Under the pieces are notes generated by a model that was not told the DNA's origin, did not search any database, and saw nothing but the letters and a program-made list of their open reading frames with translations. The translations under genes and the position numbers were made by a program. A stretch of DNA of 52,419 bases from Candidatus Omnitrophota bacterium (lineage in GTDB: Bacteria; Omnitrophota; Gorgyraeia; Gygaellales; Profunditerraquicolaceae), in assembly GCA_018895075.1 (NCBI GenBank), contig JAHIOW010000008.1, forward strand, positions 1-52,419. Direction: 5' to 3'. Shown here one piece after another: positions 17,702 to 27,685 of the stretch. Each line of letters begins with the position of its first letter. Positions within the stretch are counted from its first letter, which is position 1.

Positions 17702-17912
17702 AAAAAAGAAAGCCCCTGTAAAATGTTAATGAGCACATAACTTACGGAATTATTTATTTAATTAACTGACATAAGTTATATGTGCGAATTAACCCCTCAC
17801 CCAGATACATCGAAGCGTCTCTTCGTAGTAACTGGGTGAGGGGTAAGTTCGTGCATACAATTTACGTTCCGTAAATTGTGCACTTACTTAATTTGCAGGG
17901 GTTTTCTTTTTT
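17702..17912 (+). terminator. Terminator-like 21-nt arms separated by a multi-hairpin palindromic element (copy 2, 17723-17891)
   Basis: AAAAAAGAAAGCCCCTGTAAA (17702-17722) pairs with TTTGCAGGGGTTTTCTTTTTT (17892-17912) with two G-U pairs; interior has ACCCCTCACCCAG/CTGGGTGAGGGGT and ACAATTTACG/CGTAAATTGT hairpins. Confidence 0.7.
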
Positions 17913-17930
17913 TTGATATAATTTTAAATT

Positions 17931-20720
17931 ATGGAAAATGCTATTGTTATCAGGGGCGCTAAAGAGCATAACCTAAAAAATTTAAATCTGCAATTGCCAC
18001 GCAATAAACTCATTGTGATTACCGGGCTTTCCGGCTCCGGTAAATCGAGCCTGGCCTTTGATACCATATATGCCGAGGGACAACGCCGTTATGTAGAGAG
18101 TTTATCCAGTTATGCCCGCCAATTTTTGGAACAGTTGCAGAAGCCCGATGTGGAATACATTGAAGGCCTATCGCCGGCAATAGCTATTGAGCAGAGGACT
18201 GCAGGAGGAAATCCCCGCTCTACAGTAGCCACCCAAACCGAAATTTATGATTACCTGAGATTGCTCTTTGCCCGTATCGGCAAAGTATCCTGTTATCAAT
18301 GCGGGCAACCCATAGAAAGACAGAGCTCCCAGGAAATTATAGAAAGAATAATGGCCTTACCACCGGGTCGAGATATTCAGATTTTAGCGCCTATAGTCAG
18401 AGGCAGGAAGGGAGAATATAAGGATATATTCAGCCACATTCAAAAAGCAGGATTTGCGCGCGCGCGTGTGGATGGTAAAGTCTATGAGTTATCAGCAAAA
18501 ATAAAACTTCAGAAATATAAGATGCACAATATAGAAGTGGTGGTAGATAGGCTTCAGATAAAACCTCAGATAAAAAACAGGATTACAGATTCCATTGAGA
18601 CTGCGCTTAAGGTGGGCAAAGGAACAATAGCTGTAATCACAGGCAGCAGGGAAATCATCTTCAGTGAACAGTATACCTGTAACAAATGTGGCATAGATAT
18701 TGCAGAAGTCCAGCCGCGCATCTTCTCTTTCAATTCTCCCTATGGCGCCTGTCCGGTTTGTAATGGCCTAGGCACAAAACCTGAGTTTGACCCGGATTTA
18801 ATCATTCCCGATAAAAATAAGTCCATAAATGCAGGGGCAATTGGGCCCTGGAGGAGGGGAGGAAAGGGATACATCCTTTATTACCGCTGGCTCATTCGCC
18901 GGCTCTCTTATCAGCTGGATTTTGACCTGGATGTACCGTTTAAGAAATTAAGCAAGGATATACAGAGGGCCATACTTTACGGGAGTGATGAACACATCAA
19001 TGGTAAGCCGTTTGAAGGTATAATTCCCCATTTAGAAAGATTATTCCATCAGACAGAAAGCGATTATTTAAAACAAGAAATATCCCGATTTATGTCCAGC
19101 TTGCCTTGTCCGGGATGCGCAGGGGCAAGGCTTAAAAAAGAGAGTTTATCTGTTACCATTGCCGGTAAAAATATATGGCAGTTAACTCAATATTCTATAA
19201 AAGAGGCATACGCTTTCTTTAAAAAATTAGAATTGAGGCCAAGAGAAAAGATTATTGGCCAGCAGGCCCTGAAGGAGATAATACAGAGATTGCAATTCTG
19301 TATTGATGTGGGTTTGGAATACCTGACTCTGGAGAGGAGAAGTTCAACCCTTTCAGGCGGCGAAGCGCAAAGGATCCGCCTGGCCACTCAAGTAGGCTCG
19401 GGGTTGGTAGGGGTATTATATATATTGGATGAACCCAGTATCGGTTTACATTACAGGGACAACGTAAAACTGATATCCACATTGAAGGCATTAAGAGACT
19501 TAGGCAATACCTTGATTGTAGTAGAGCATGATGAAGCTACGATTTTGGCTGCGGATTATATCCTGGATTTAGGGCCAGGCGCAGGCAGGGCAGGCGGTGA
19601 GGTGGTTTTCTCCGGCACAAAAGAAGAATTGCTAAGGCATCCGGATTCACTTACTGCCAGGTACCTAAGAAAAGAATTAAAAATAGATACACCTATAAAA
19701 AGAAGGCCCTGGCAGGATAAAAAATTTTTAGAGATAAAAGGAGCCAGAGAGCATAACCTCAAAGATATAGATGTAAAGTTTCCCTTAGGCCTTTTTATCG
19801 GTGTTACCGGCGTATCCGGCTCGGGTAAATCCACCTTGATTGATGAAATATTGTACCGGGGCCTGGCGCAGAAGTTATACAAGTCCAAAGAAAAACCCGG
19901 ATGGCATAAAGAGATTATTGGCCGAGAACTTATTGATAAGGTTATTGTAGTTGACCAGTCTCCTATAGGCAGGACCCCGCGTTCCAATCCTGCTACCTAT
20001 ACCGGTTTCTTTAGCCCTATCCGCCAGTTATTTAGCGGGATTCCCGAAGCGCGTATGCGCGGATATAAACCGGGGAGATTTTCTTTTAACGTCAAAGGCG
20101 GCCGCTGCGAGGCATGCACAGGCGACGGCATCAAGAGGATTGAGATGCATTTTTTACCTGACGTTTATGTAAAATGCGATGTCTGTAAGGGCAGGCGTTT
20201 TAATGAAGCAACGCTTGAGGTAAAATACAAAGGTAAAACTATTGCCGATGTCTTAGAGATGACTGTAGAGGAGGCATTGGATTTATTCAATAATATCCCT
20301 CAGGTAAAAAATATACTCCTTACGCTTTATAATGTGGGCTTGGGTTATATAGAGCTGGGCCAGCCGGCAACCACATTATCCGGCGGGGAGGCGCAGCGCG
20401 TAAAGCTTTCCCTGGAATTAAGCAGGCGCGGGACAGGCAAAACCCTGTATATTTTAGATGAGCCTACCACCGGACTGCATTTTGCAGATACGCAGAAACT
20501 CCTTTCTGTCCTTCAGAAGTTAGCGGACCGCGGCAACACCGTTATCGTCATTGAACATAATTTAGAAGTAATAAAATGCGCCGATTATATTATCGATTTA
20601 GGCCCGGAAGGCGGAGATAAGGGCGGTGAGATTGTAGCTAGCGGCAGCCCGGAGGAATTAATTAAAGTGAATAATTCTTATACGGGCGAGTTCTTGAAGA
20701 AATTGTTGAATAAGAGATAA
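17931..20720 (+). CDS. uvrA: Excinuclease ABC subunit A
   Basis: [60 protein letters not shown]; two ABC cassettes, zinc-finger CxxC motifs. Confidence 0.98.
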   Translation: MENAIVIRGAKEHNLKNLNLQLPRNKLIVITGLSGSGKSSLAFDTIYAEGQRRYVESLSSYARQFLEQLQKPDVEYIEGLSPAIAIEQRTAGGNPRSTVATQTEIYDYLRLLFARIGKVSCYQCGQPIERQSSQEIIERIMALPPGRDIQILAPIVRGRKGEYKDIFSHIQKAGFARARVDGKVYELSAKIKLQKYKMHNIEVVVDRLQIKPQIKNRITDSIETALKVGKGTIAVITGSREIIFSEQYTCNKCGIDIAEVQPRIFSFNSPYGACPVCNGLGTKPEFDPDLIIPDKNKSINAGAIGPWRRGGKGYILYYRWLIRRLSYQLDFDLDVPFKKLSKDIQRAILYGSDEHINGKPFEGIIPHLERLFHQTESDYLKQEISRFMSSLPCPGCAGARLKKESLSVTIAGKNIWQLTQYSIKEAYAFFKKLELRPREKIIGQQALKEIIQRLQFCIDVGLEYLTLERRSSTLSGGEAQRIRLATQVGSGLVGVLYILDEPSIGLHYRDNVKLISTLKALRDLGNTLIVVEHDEATILAADYILDLGPGAGRAGGEVVFSGTKEELLRHPDSLTARYLRKELKIDTPIKRRPWQDKKFLEIKGAREHNLKDIDVKFPLGLFIGVTGVSGSGKSTLIDEILYRGLAQKLYKSKEKPGWHKEIIGRELIDKVIVVDQSPIGRTPRSNPATYTGFFSPIRQLFSGIPEARMRGYKPGRFSFNVKGGRCEACTGDGIKRIEMHFLPDVYVKCDVCKGRRFNEATLEVKYKGKTIADVLEMTVEEALDLFNNIPQVKNILLTLYNVGLGYIELGQPATTLSGGEAQRVKLSLELSRRGTGKTLYILDEPTTGLHFADTQKLLSVLQKLADRGNTVIVIEHNLEVIKCADYIIDLGPEGGDKGGEIVASGSPEELIKVNNSYTGEFLKKLLNKR

Positions 20721-20742
20721 ATTAGTGTTATAGTTTAACAAA

Positions 20743-23220
20743 ATGGCAAAATTAAGATTATTTTTTATAATATTTTTTATATTTATTGCGATTTGGCAAA
20801 TGCCTTCTGCCATTTGCCAACCCTATGCCCAGGATTCTAAAGAGGAAGAGACGCTTTTTATAGCGCAAAAGGCATTTGGGGATGGTTTTTATGAAGTTGC
20901 CCTGGGCCTGCTTGAGCGTTTCTTAAAGAATTATCCTGCCTCGGGAAAAAAGGCAAAAGTAAATTTATTAATCGGGCAGTGTTATTTCTATCAGGATAGA
21001 TTCCTGGATGCCCTGGGGAAATTCCAGGGCCTTCTCAATCAACCCCAAGCCCAAGAGATTAAAGACGCTATTCTTTACTGGATTGCCGAGGTGCATTTTA
21101 AAGGCAATGATTTTGCCAAGGCGGCAAATTATTATCAAAAAATAACTGATGAATTTCCCAAATCTTCTTATATCACCTCTGCCTATTATTCTTTGGGCTG
21201 GTGTTTGTTTCAGGAGGCCAAATTTAATGAGGCCCTGAAAAATTTTAAGATGGTTGAAGAAAAATTCCCCAAGGATCCCCTGGCCGAAGACTCCAGGCTA
21301 AAGATAATTGAGTGCCTGTATAATTTAAAAGACTATACCGGCCTTAAGGATAGGGCCGGAGGCTATCTTAAGGCCTATTCCAAGGATAAGACAAAACTTC
21401 CCTATTTATATTTTTATCTTGCCGAGGCAGATTATTATCTGAATAATTTAGAAGAGGCTATTAACGATTACTCAAGGGTTCTGGCGAACTCCGATGACCG
21501 TAAGCTACAGGCATTATCCAAATTAGGAACAGGATGGGCTTACCTTAAGTTGAAACGCTACCGAGAGGCGCAAGGCGCATTCTTAGAGATAAACGCCGAT
21601 AATTTAGAAAAGAAAGATATTGATGTTTTATTATTAGCTAAAGCAATATTATGTTTTGAAACTAATAGGTTTGTGGAGGCAAAAAATATATATAACGAAT
21701 TATTAAATATAACTTCCGATCCTTTGGCCTTGATTCAGGCCTATCTAGGAAAAGCAGATGCCCTTTACAATATTGCTGAATACAAAGAAGCGATAAAGAC
21801 GTATAAAGAGGGCCTTGCGAATTCATCAGCGCCTATACCGCAAGAGGTTGTTGATAAATTGCATTATGGGCTGGCCTGGGCCTATTTAAAAGAAGGGGAA
21901 TTCAAGGAGGCAATAGCCGAGTTGCAAAAGATTGTTAAATATACCGAAGATAAGATTGTCAAAATCGCTGCCCTCTGCCATATCGGAGATACCTATCAAG
22001 ATTCCGGAGATTACGAGGAGGCAGCCTTAGCCTATGATAATATATTAAAAGATTATCCAGATAGTTTTTATAGCGACTATGTCCAATATCAGTTAGGCCT
22101 TACCCTGTTTAAGGCATCTAACTATGAGGGTGCGATTTTGGCTCTGCAGAGCCTCAAAAAAAACTTTCCTGATTCCAAGCTTTTAGATGATGCCTCTTAT
22201 GCTCTGGGGCTGGCCTATTTTCAAAGGGAGGATTACAATTCCAGTAAAGAAATTTTTTCAGAGTTTGTCCAAAAATATAAAGACAGTAACTTAAAATCCG
22301 AAGGCATGTATCTTTTGGGAACTAGTTTATATAATTTAACAAAATTTTCCGAGGCGATAGAGGTGTTTAAGGATATTATCAGGACGTATGAAAAGGATAC
22401 AGAACTTATACAGAAAGCAGAATACGAGATAGCAGACTGCTATTACCAGATGGGTAACGAAAAAGAGGCGATGGCCAGATTCAAGATGTTACGTTCCAAA
22501 TATCCTGATTCCAAACTCGCTCCAGAAGTCTTGTGGTGGTTGGGTGAATATTACTATAGGCAAAATGATCTGAATCTGGCACAGAGGTACTTTTCCTCCA
22601 TTATTCAGGATTTTTCCAAGAGCAATTTGATTGATTCCTGCTATTATGCCCTGGGTTCAATTTATGTAGAAGAATCGCGGTATCCGGAGGCAACAACTAA
22701 TTTTAAGAAGCTCATGGACTCAGACCGGTCTGATTTAGCCGGCGCAGCAGCTATTGCTTTAGCGGATATATATGTCAGAGAAGACAAAGTGGATTTTGCC
22801 CTCAAGACTTATAAAGATGTAGTCAGCAAATATACTAACCTGGCTAGTTTAATTTATCCCAAGATGGCGGATGTCTTTTATAGAATAAAGGATTACCCAC
22901 AGGCAATAGATTTTTATCGCCGGAGTCTGGATATAGTGCCGGTAAGACAGATGTCAGATATTCAATTTAGGTTAGCCGAGGCCTTAGAGGCAGAAGGAAA
23001 ACTTGAGGAGTCGATTGAAGAATACTTGAAGGTTACCTATCTTTATTCAGAGAATGAGGAGTTAGCGCTTAAATCCCTTTTGCGGGTAGCGGCAATCTAT
23101 GAAGGTAAAGAGAATTTTAAAGAAGCAGTTAATATTTACAGAAGAGTCATCTCAATGGATGTTCAAGAAGCAAAATATGCCCAAGAGAGGATTGACTGGA
23201 TAATCAAACACGTTAGATAA
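20743..23220 (+). CDS. Secreted multi-TPR protein (Tol-Pal/YbgF- or BamD-like repeats)
   Basis: N-terminal signal sequence and about 20 TPR-like repeats (YYRQNDLNLAQRYFSSIIQDFSKSNLIDSCYYALGSIY etc.); upstream of exbB/exbD. Confidence 0.85.
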   Translation: MAKLRLFFIIFFIFIAIWQMPSAICQPYAQDSKEEETLFIAQKAFGDGFYEVALGLLERFLKNYPASGKKAKVNLLIGQCYFYQDRFLDALGKFQGLLNQPQAQEIKDAILYWIAEVHFKGNDFAKAANYYQKITDEFPKSSYITSAYYSLGWCLFQEAKFNEALKNFKMVEEKFPKDPLAEDSRLKIIECLYNLKDYTGLKDRAGGYLKAYSKDKTKLPYLYFYLAEADYYLNNLEEAINDYSRVLANSDDRKLQALSKLGTGWAYLKLKRYREAQGAFLEINADNLEKKDIDVLLLAKAILCFETNRFVEAKNIYNELLNITSDPLALIQAYLGKADALYNIAEYKEAIKTYKEGLANSSAPIPQEVVDKLHYGLAWAYLKEGEFKEAIAELQKIVKYTEDKIVKIAALCHIGDTYQDSGDYEEAALAYDNILKDYPDSFYSDYVQYQLGLTLFKASNYEGAILALQSLKKNFPDSKLLDDASYALGLAYFQREDYNSSKEIFSEFVQKYKDSNLKSEGMYLLGTSLYNLTKFSEAIEVFKDIIRTYEKDTELIQKAEYEIADCYYQMGNEKEAMARFKMLRSKYPDSKLAPEVLWWLGEYYYRQNDLNLAQRYFSSIIQDFSKSNLIDSCYYALGSIYVEESRYPEATTNFKKLMDSDRSDLAGAAAIALADIYVREDKVDFALKTYKDVVSKYTNLASLIYPKMADVFYRIKDYPQAIDFYRRSLDIVPVRQMSDIQFRLAEALEAEGKLEESIEEYLKVTYLYSENEELALKSLLRVAAIYEGKENFKEAVNIYRRVISMDVQEAKYAQERIDWIIKHVR

Positions 23221-23231
23221 AGGAGGAAGCG

Positions 23232-23864
23232 ATGGATCTATACAGCATGGGTTTATGGCAGGTATTTTTAGCCGGCGGGCCAATAATGTGGCCAATTCTT
23301 TTCTGCTCCATATTTGCCTTGGCGATAATACTGGATAAATTCTGGCATCTGCATAGGATCAGGATAGACACCCAGAAGTTTTTGGGCAATATTTTAGATA
23401 AAATGAAGAGGCATGAGATAAAAGAGGCGCTGGGAATCTGCGATAATACCAAGAGCCCAATCTCCAATATATTAAAGGCGGGGATTTTGAAATATGACCG
23501 TCCGCGCGACAAGATTAAAGAGTCTATCGAAGATGCCTCTTTGTACGAAATACCCAAGTTAGAAAAAAATCTCTCAACCTTGGCTACCATAGCGCATATC
23601 TCCCCGCTTTTAGGTCTTTTAGGGACAGTCACAGGGATGGTCAGGTGTTTTCAAACTATCCAGGCCAAGGCTACTATCCTTCATCCTATTGCGCCGGGTG
23701 ATTTAGCAGGTGGCATCTGGGAATCACTGCTGAGCACGGTTGCGGGTTTGATCGTGGCTATACCGGCGTTCGTGGCCTATAATTATCTGGTCAGCCACAT
23801 AAATAATTTTATTTTGGAGATGGAAAAGGCATCTACCGAGTTAGTTAATTTCCTTACTGAATAG
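23232..23864 (+). CDS. MotA/TolQ/ExbB proton channel family protein
   Basis: LATIAHISPLLGLLGTVTGMVRCFQTIQ..., AGGIWESLLSTVAGLIVAIPAFVAYNYL. Confidence 0.93.
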   Translation: MDLYSMGLWQVFLAGGPIMWPILFCSIFALAIILDKFWHLHRIRIDTQKFLGNILDKMKRHEIKEALGICDNTKSPISNILKAGILKYDRPRDKIKESIEDASLYEIPKLEKNLSTLATIAHISPLLGLLGTVTGMVRCFQTIQAKATILHPIAPGDLAGGIWESLLSTVAGLIVAIPAFVAYNYLVSHINNFILEMEKASTELVNFLTE

Positions 23865-23873
23865 GGGGCAAAA

Positions 23874-24275
23874 ATGCGTTTTAAGCACCGGATGGAATTA
23901 GAGCACGGCCTTAAGCAGATAGACATTGCTCCTTTGATTGATGTGGTGTTTCAGTTGCTGATATTCTTTATGCTTACTTCCAGTTTTGTGATGCAACCGA
24001 GCATAAAAGTAAACCTGCCCAAGGCAGTAACCAGCAAGGTTGTCCAGGATAAAAATATAGAAATAATTATATCCAGCGAGAACGTCACTTATTTAAACGG
24101 TAGGGTCGTAACTACAGAAGAGCTGAAGGCCTTGCTGAGGCAGGTAGCCAAGAGGAACCAGCCGATTTTAATTAAGGCGGACAGGCGTGCATCTTTAGGC
24201 AGGGTGGTGGAAATGTGGGATATGTGCCGCGACCTGGGCATAACCCAGATTAATATCGCCACCAACCAGGAATGA
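23874..24275 (+). CDS. Biopolymer transporter ExbD/TolR family protein
   Basis: IDIAPLIDVVFQLLIFFMLTSSFVMQPSIKVNLPKA. Confidence 0.93.
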   Translation: MRFKHRMELEHGLKQIDIAPLIDVVFQLLIFFMLTSSFVMQPSIKVNLPKAVTSKVVQDKNIEIIISSENVTYLNGRVVTTEELKALLRQVAKRNQPILIKADRRASLGRVVEMWDMCRDLGITQINIATNQE

Positions 24276-24907
24276 GAAATAAGATTTTTAGCAAGAGTAT
24301 ATTTATTTCTCTGTTAGGGCATATAACCGTATTTAGTATTTTCGGTTTTACTTTCGGAAGTATAATTCCTAAGGTAAATTATGCCCCCGTTTCTTTTTTA
24401 GGGTCCATTCTAGCCAGTTCAGATTTAAATAATTTTACCTTCACTCAGCCCATTATACACAGAGGTGTGGGTTTTGGTAAAAAAGCCAATACCTTGATAC
24501 TGGATACAGCCAGCAGGGGTTATATCGTAGTCCTTAAGCCGTATTTTAAGCCCTGCGCGTCTTTATCTATAAACCAAGAGAAAAGAATAGTTGTGCCCAC
24601 AACAGAATTAACCTCTTTTGCCTGGGAGAAGAGAGAACCGGTCATCACTTTTTATCCGCACCTGCCCTATCATTTCCTGCTTTATTTTAAAGATAGACAG
24701 AAGGTCCATATTGAACTTATGTTTAATATTATATCAAATGCCAGGAGAAACAGGACATTGATAAGACGCAAGGTTTCCTCGGGCAACTTAGAGGTAGACC
24801 TTTTAACTATGCGTCATATCGGTCATTATATTTTTGTACAACAGGAGCAGTTTGCTCACAATACCTGGCAGACAGTAAAGATAGACCTTTCGGCGAGAAA
24901 TGATTAA
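24272..24907 (+). CDS. Hypothetical single-TM protein in the TonB/TolA position of an exbBD operon
   Basis: N-terminal TM segment (KSIFISLLGHITVFSIFGFTFG), overlaps exbD by 4 nt; no recognised C-terminal domain. Confidence 0.65.
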   Translation: MRNKIFSKSIFISLLGHITVFSIFGFTFGSIIPKVNYAPVSFLGSILASSDLNNFTFTQPIIHRGVGFGKKANTLILDTASRGYIVVLKPYFKPCASLSINQEKRIVVPTTELTSFAWEKREPVITFYPHLPYHFLLYFKDRQKVHIELMFNIISNARRNRTLIRRKVSSGNLEVDLLTMRHIGHYIFVQQEQFAHNTWQTVKIDLSARND

Positions 24908-25121
24908 TATTGATTTTTCTTGGGCTATTGCGTTATATATCTGTCTTTTTTTAAATTTTATCCTGGCCGTTTGGCTCTTTAACAAAAAGCAAAGTGACAA
25001 GGATTTATCTTTAGACCCCCGCTTTATCTGGTTTTGCTCCATATGTACCCATACCTATATTAATACCAAAGAAGATATAATCTCTATCTGCCCGCGTTGC
25101 GGCAGCTACAATAAAAAGTAA
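24900..25121 (+). CDS. Small membrane-anchored zinc-ribbon protein
   Basis: TM segment followed by CSICTHTYIN...CPRCGSY (CxxC...CxxC). Confidence 0.65.
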   Translation: MINIDFSWAIALYICLFLNFILAVWLFNKKQSDKDLSLDPRFIWFCSICTHTYINTKEDIISICPRCGSYNKK

Positions 25122-25149
25122 TTGACTTGGCCTTTTTTTTGTCTATAAT
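25122..25149 (+). promoter_or_regulatory. Sigma70-type promoter
   Basis: TTGACT-N16-TATAAT, 17 nt before the ATG at 25167. Confidence 0.65.
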
Positions 25150-25166
25150 AAAATCGGAGGCAAAAG

Positions 25167-25373
25167 ATGATTACTCAAATAGGAATAATTGCAGGCGATA
25201 TCTGGCATTTTTTGGATGAGCACACAGAGGTTATGCTTTCAGAATTAGTTAAGGATATTGATAAGCCCAGGGATAACGTGCTGATGAGTTTAGGCTGGCT
25301 TGCCCGCGAGGGCCATGTAATCCTACAGCAAATAGGCAGTGATTATAAATTGACCTTGAGGAAGAATGGCTAG
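25167..25373 (+). CDS. Winged-helix domain protein (DUF2582-like)
   Basis: IGIIAGDIWHFLDEHTEVMLSELVKDIDKPRDNVLMSLGWLAREGHVILQQ. Confidence 0.75.
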   Translation: MITQIGIIAGDIWHFLDEHTEVMLSELVKDIDKPRDNVLMSLGWLAREGHVILQQIGSDYKLTLRKNG

Positions 25374-25794
25374 GCAGGAGAGGGGCAAGAAGGGAATAGT
25401 ATTATTAATTGTTTTGAGTATAGTTTTAGTAACCGCTATCCTGGCTAATGTTGTCCTGAACCTAATTACCAGCCAATCCAGGCTTACCCACCATCAGATA
25501 TCCAGAATCCAGTCTTATTATGCGGCCTCTGCCGGAAAGAACTATGCCTTGGAGATGTTAAGAATTGGTAACGCTGCAGGAGGTTATGATGTTGGTAAAG
25601 ATTGTACCGAAAGTTCACCTTGCATAATGTCCTTTGCTGCGGGTGATTTTAGACCCGCCAGTATTGTAGATAACGAGGTTTCAATTATTATTAGACCGCC
25701 ACAGGATGCCAATCCGTTATGGCCTTGTTATAATCCTCCCGGAAACAGTGCTTGTGTTAGTATTACTGCCACCTATACCTACACAGAATCTTAA
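25366..25794 (+). CDS. PilX-like / pilus-assembly N-terminal TM protein
   Basis: GIVLLIVLSIVLVTAILANVVLNLITSQSRL...YYAASAGKNYALEML. Confidence 0.65.
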   Translation: MARQERGKKGIVLLIVLSIVLVTAILANVVLNLITSQSRLTHHQISRIQSYYAASAGKNYALEMLRIGNAAGGYDVGKDCTESSPCIMSFAAGDFRPASIVDNEVSIIIRPPQDANPLWPCYNPPGNSACVSITATYTYTES

Positions 25795-25931
25795 CCCCAC
25801 CCTCTAAAATCCATTATAGTTTATTATAGTATAAGTAAGTTTAAGTATGAGTATGAAAAAAAACACTTGACAAAGTAAGAATCTTATGTTTTAATTAATT
25901 TCATTATGTTTGAGGTAAAGGATAGATTTTT

Positions 25932-26120
25932 ATGACCAGACTGATCAATATTGATGAATTAGCGGATTACCTAAGATTGAGGAAGCAGACCATATATAAT
26001 TGGCTGCACCAGAGAAAGATCACGGGTATAAAAGTCGGGGGGGTCTGGAGGTTTGACCGCAAAGAGATAGATGACTGGTTAAAGAGCAGAAGACGTGTAT
26101 CTAAGGCAGGAGAACGCTGA
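25932..26120 (+). CDS. Small excisionase/MerR-like helix-turn-helix protein
   Basis: INIDELADYLRLRKQTIYNWLHQRKITGIKVGGVWRFDRKEIDDWL. Confidence 0.85.
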   Translation: MTRLINIDELADYLRLRKQTIYNWLHQRKITGIKVGGVWRFDRKEIDDWLKSRRRVSKAGER

Positions 26121-27499
26121 TGAATAGATTAGGGGTATATTTTGGACCTGAGGTTATTACTGTTGTTGAGACTAAAGGCGGGCATCCCATAAATAATATA
26201 GAGATTCCGCAATCACTAATCTCAGCCACTGCAGGACCAGAAGAAAAGGTGCCTGAGGAAGTAAAGATGGTTAACCTGCTTAAAGATGAGTTAGTAAAAA
26301 AGAAGATTGAGGCCAAAGAAGCAGCGTTGATCCTTTCCGGAAAGGACTTAATCATTCGTTCATTTGAGATGCCTGTTTTGTCGCGCGCAGAATTAAATAC
26401 CGCCTTAAGGTTTGAGGTCAAGAAATACATTCCCTTTAAAATCGAAGATTTAGTTTCAGATTTTCAGTGGGTATTAGATAAGTCTAGTAACAAGATTCAT
26501 GTTTTATTTGTAGGGATAAGGAAGGGAATCTTAGAGAAATATCTTTCTGTCTTAGACAAATTATCTCTTACGGTAACCTCGATTGAATATTCTGCCTTTA
26601 GCGTCTTAAGATTGTTTCGATTAGCTAAAGTCAGGGAAAAAGGTATTATGGCTGTTGTTGAGATTGACCTCATAAAAAACGACGAGGTTAATTTCTTAAT
26701 CTTGAAGAACGGATTCCCTTTGTTTAACCGCGATATAACCGATATAGGGACACTGCAGCAAGAAGATAAAGATACTAAAAAAACTCAGTCTCATGCTGTC
26801 TTAGAGAAAATAAAGAGAGAGATGCTTATCTCTTTAGAGTATTACGAACGTAAATTTATAGGCAAAAATCCTAAAAAGATGCTCTTTATAATGAATCCAG
26901 AACAGCATACACACCTCTTAGATCTATTCAAAGATGTGGAGCTGGAGGTCCAATTTATGGATTTTTATAAATATATAGATAAGTCTATCACATTTTCCTT
27001 GCCTTTGGTTAAGGCCTACACCGGGTCTTTATTAGAGATTGATGTGGGGATAAAGATAAACTTATTATCACTAATAAAAGAAAAAGTCACAAAAAAAATA
27101 AGCCTAGAACAACTGGACCTCTATTTTTTGATTACCCGGTTCAAGCCACATGTAAGAGTGGCTATAGGGTGCCTGTTGGTATGTATTATGGTTTACCTTT
27201 TTGGCGAATTTCAGAAATCCCCCTTTAAAAAAGAGTTGAGTAACATAATGGGTATGCGGCCACAGGTTTCCACCATAAGCCCGGGGTCCAATTATGCAGC
27301 GCTCTCCGATATCTCTTCAAAATACAGAGAAAAGATAAATACCTTAGATGCGCTGGTAAAAAAACAATTATACCTTACCGAATTACTTGATGCTATACCC
27401 CGTCTTATACCAAAGGGGATGTGGTTAGAAAGACTCGCCCTTGAAGATAAAATAAAGAACAATAAAAAGAGTTTATCCTGGAGGGTATGGTCTATTTAG
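26120..27499 (+). CDS. PilM-like protein with N-terminal part of a fused PilN-like domain; ORF ends at an apparent frameshift
   Basis: Actin-like PilM region (LGVYFGPEVITVVETKGG..., ALRFEVKKYIPFKIEDLVSDFQ) then TM and PilN-like periplasmic start; PilN continuation is in the -1 frame. Confidence 0.8.
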   Translation: MNRLGVYFGPEVITVVETKGGHPINNIEIPQSLISATAGPEEKVPEEVKMVNLLKDELVKKKIEAKEAALILSGKDLIIRSFEMPVLSRAELNTALRFEVKKYIPFKIEDLVSDFQWVLDKSSNKIHVLFVGIRKGILEKYLSVLDKLSLTVTSIEYSAFSVLRLFRLAKVREKGIMAVVEIDLIKNDEVNFLILKNGFPLFNRDITDIGTLQQEDKDTKKTQSHAVLEKIKREMLISLEYYERKFIGKNPKKMLFIMNPEQHTHLLDLFKDVELEVQFMDFYKYIDKSITFSLPLVKAYTGSLLEIDVGIKINLLSLIKEKVTKKISLEQLDLYFLITRFKPHVRVAIGCLLVCIMVYLFGEFQKSPFKKELSNIMGMRPQVSTISPGSNYAALSDISSKYREKINTLDALVKKQLYLTELLDAIPRLIPKGMWLERLALEDKIKNNKKSLSWRVWSI

Positions 27500-27684
27500 G
27501 CGATAGCAATAAAGAGATCGAATCAGTAAATACCTTTCTGACAAAATTAAAAGCAAATCCATTCTTTATCAAATATTTTAATGAGATAAATGTTGCCTCT
27601 TTGGACCGTAAACAAATTGAAAAAGAGACGATGACTAATTTTGTAATCTCATGCCAGAGTTATAAGGAAAAGATAAGGAATTAA
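27487..27684 (+). CDS. PilN-like C-terminal remainder, probably the continuation of the upstream ORF
   Basis: (EFILEG)MVYLGDSNKEIESVNTFLTKLKANPFF...FVISCQSYKEK. Confidence 0.6.
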   Translation: MVYLGDSNKEIESVNTFLTKLKANPFFIKYFNEINVASLDRKQIEKETMTNFVISCQSYKEKIRN

Positions 27685-27685
27685 T

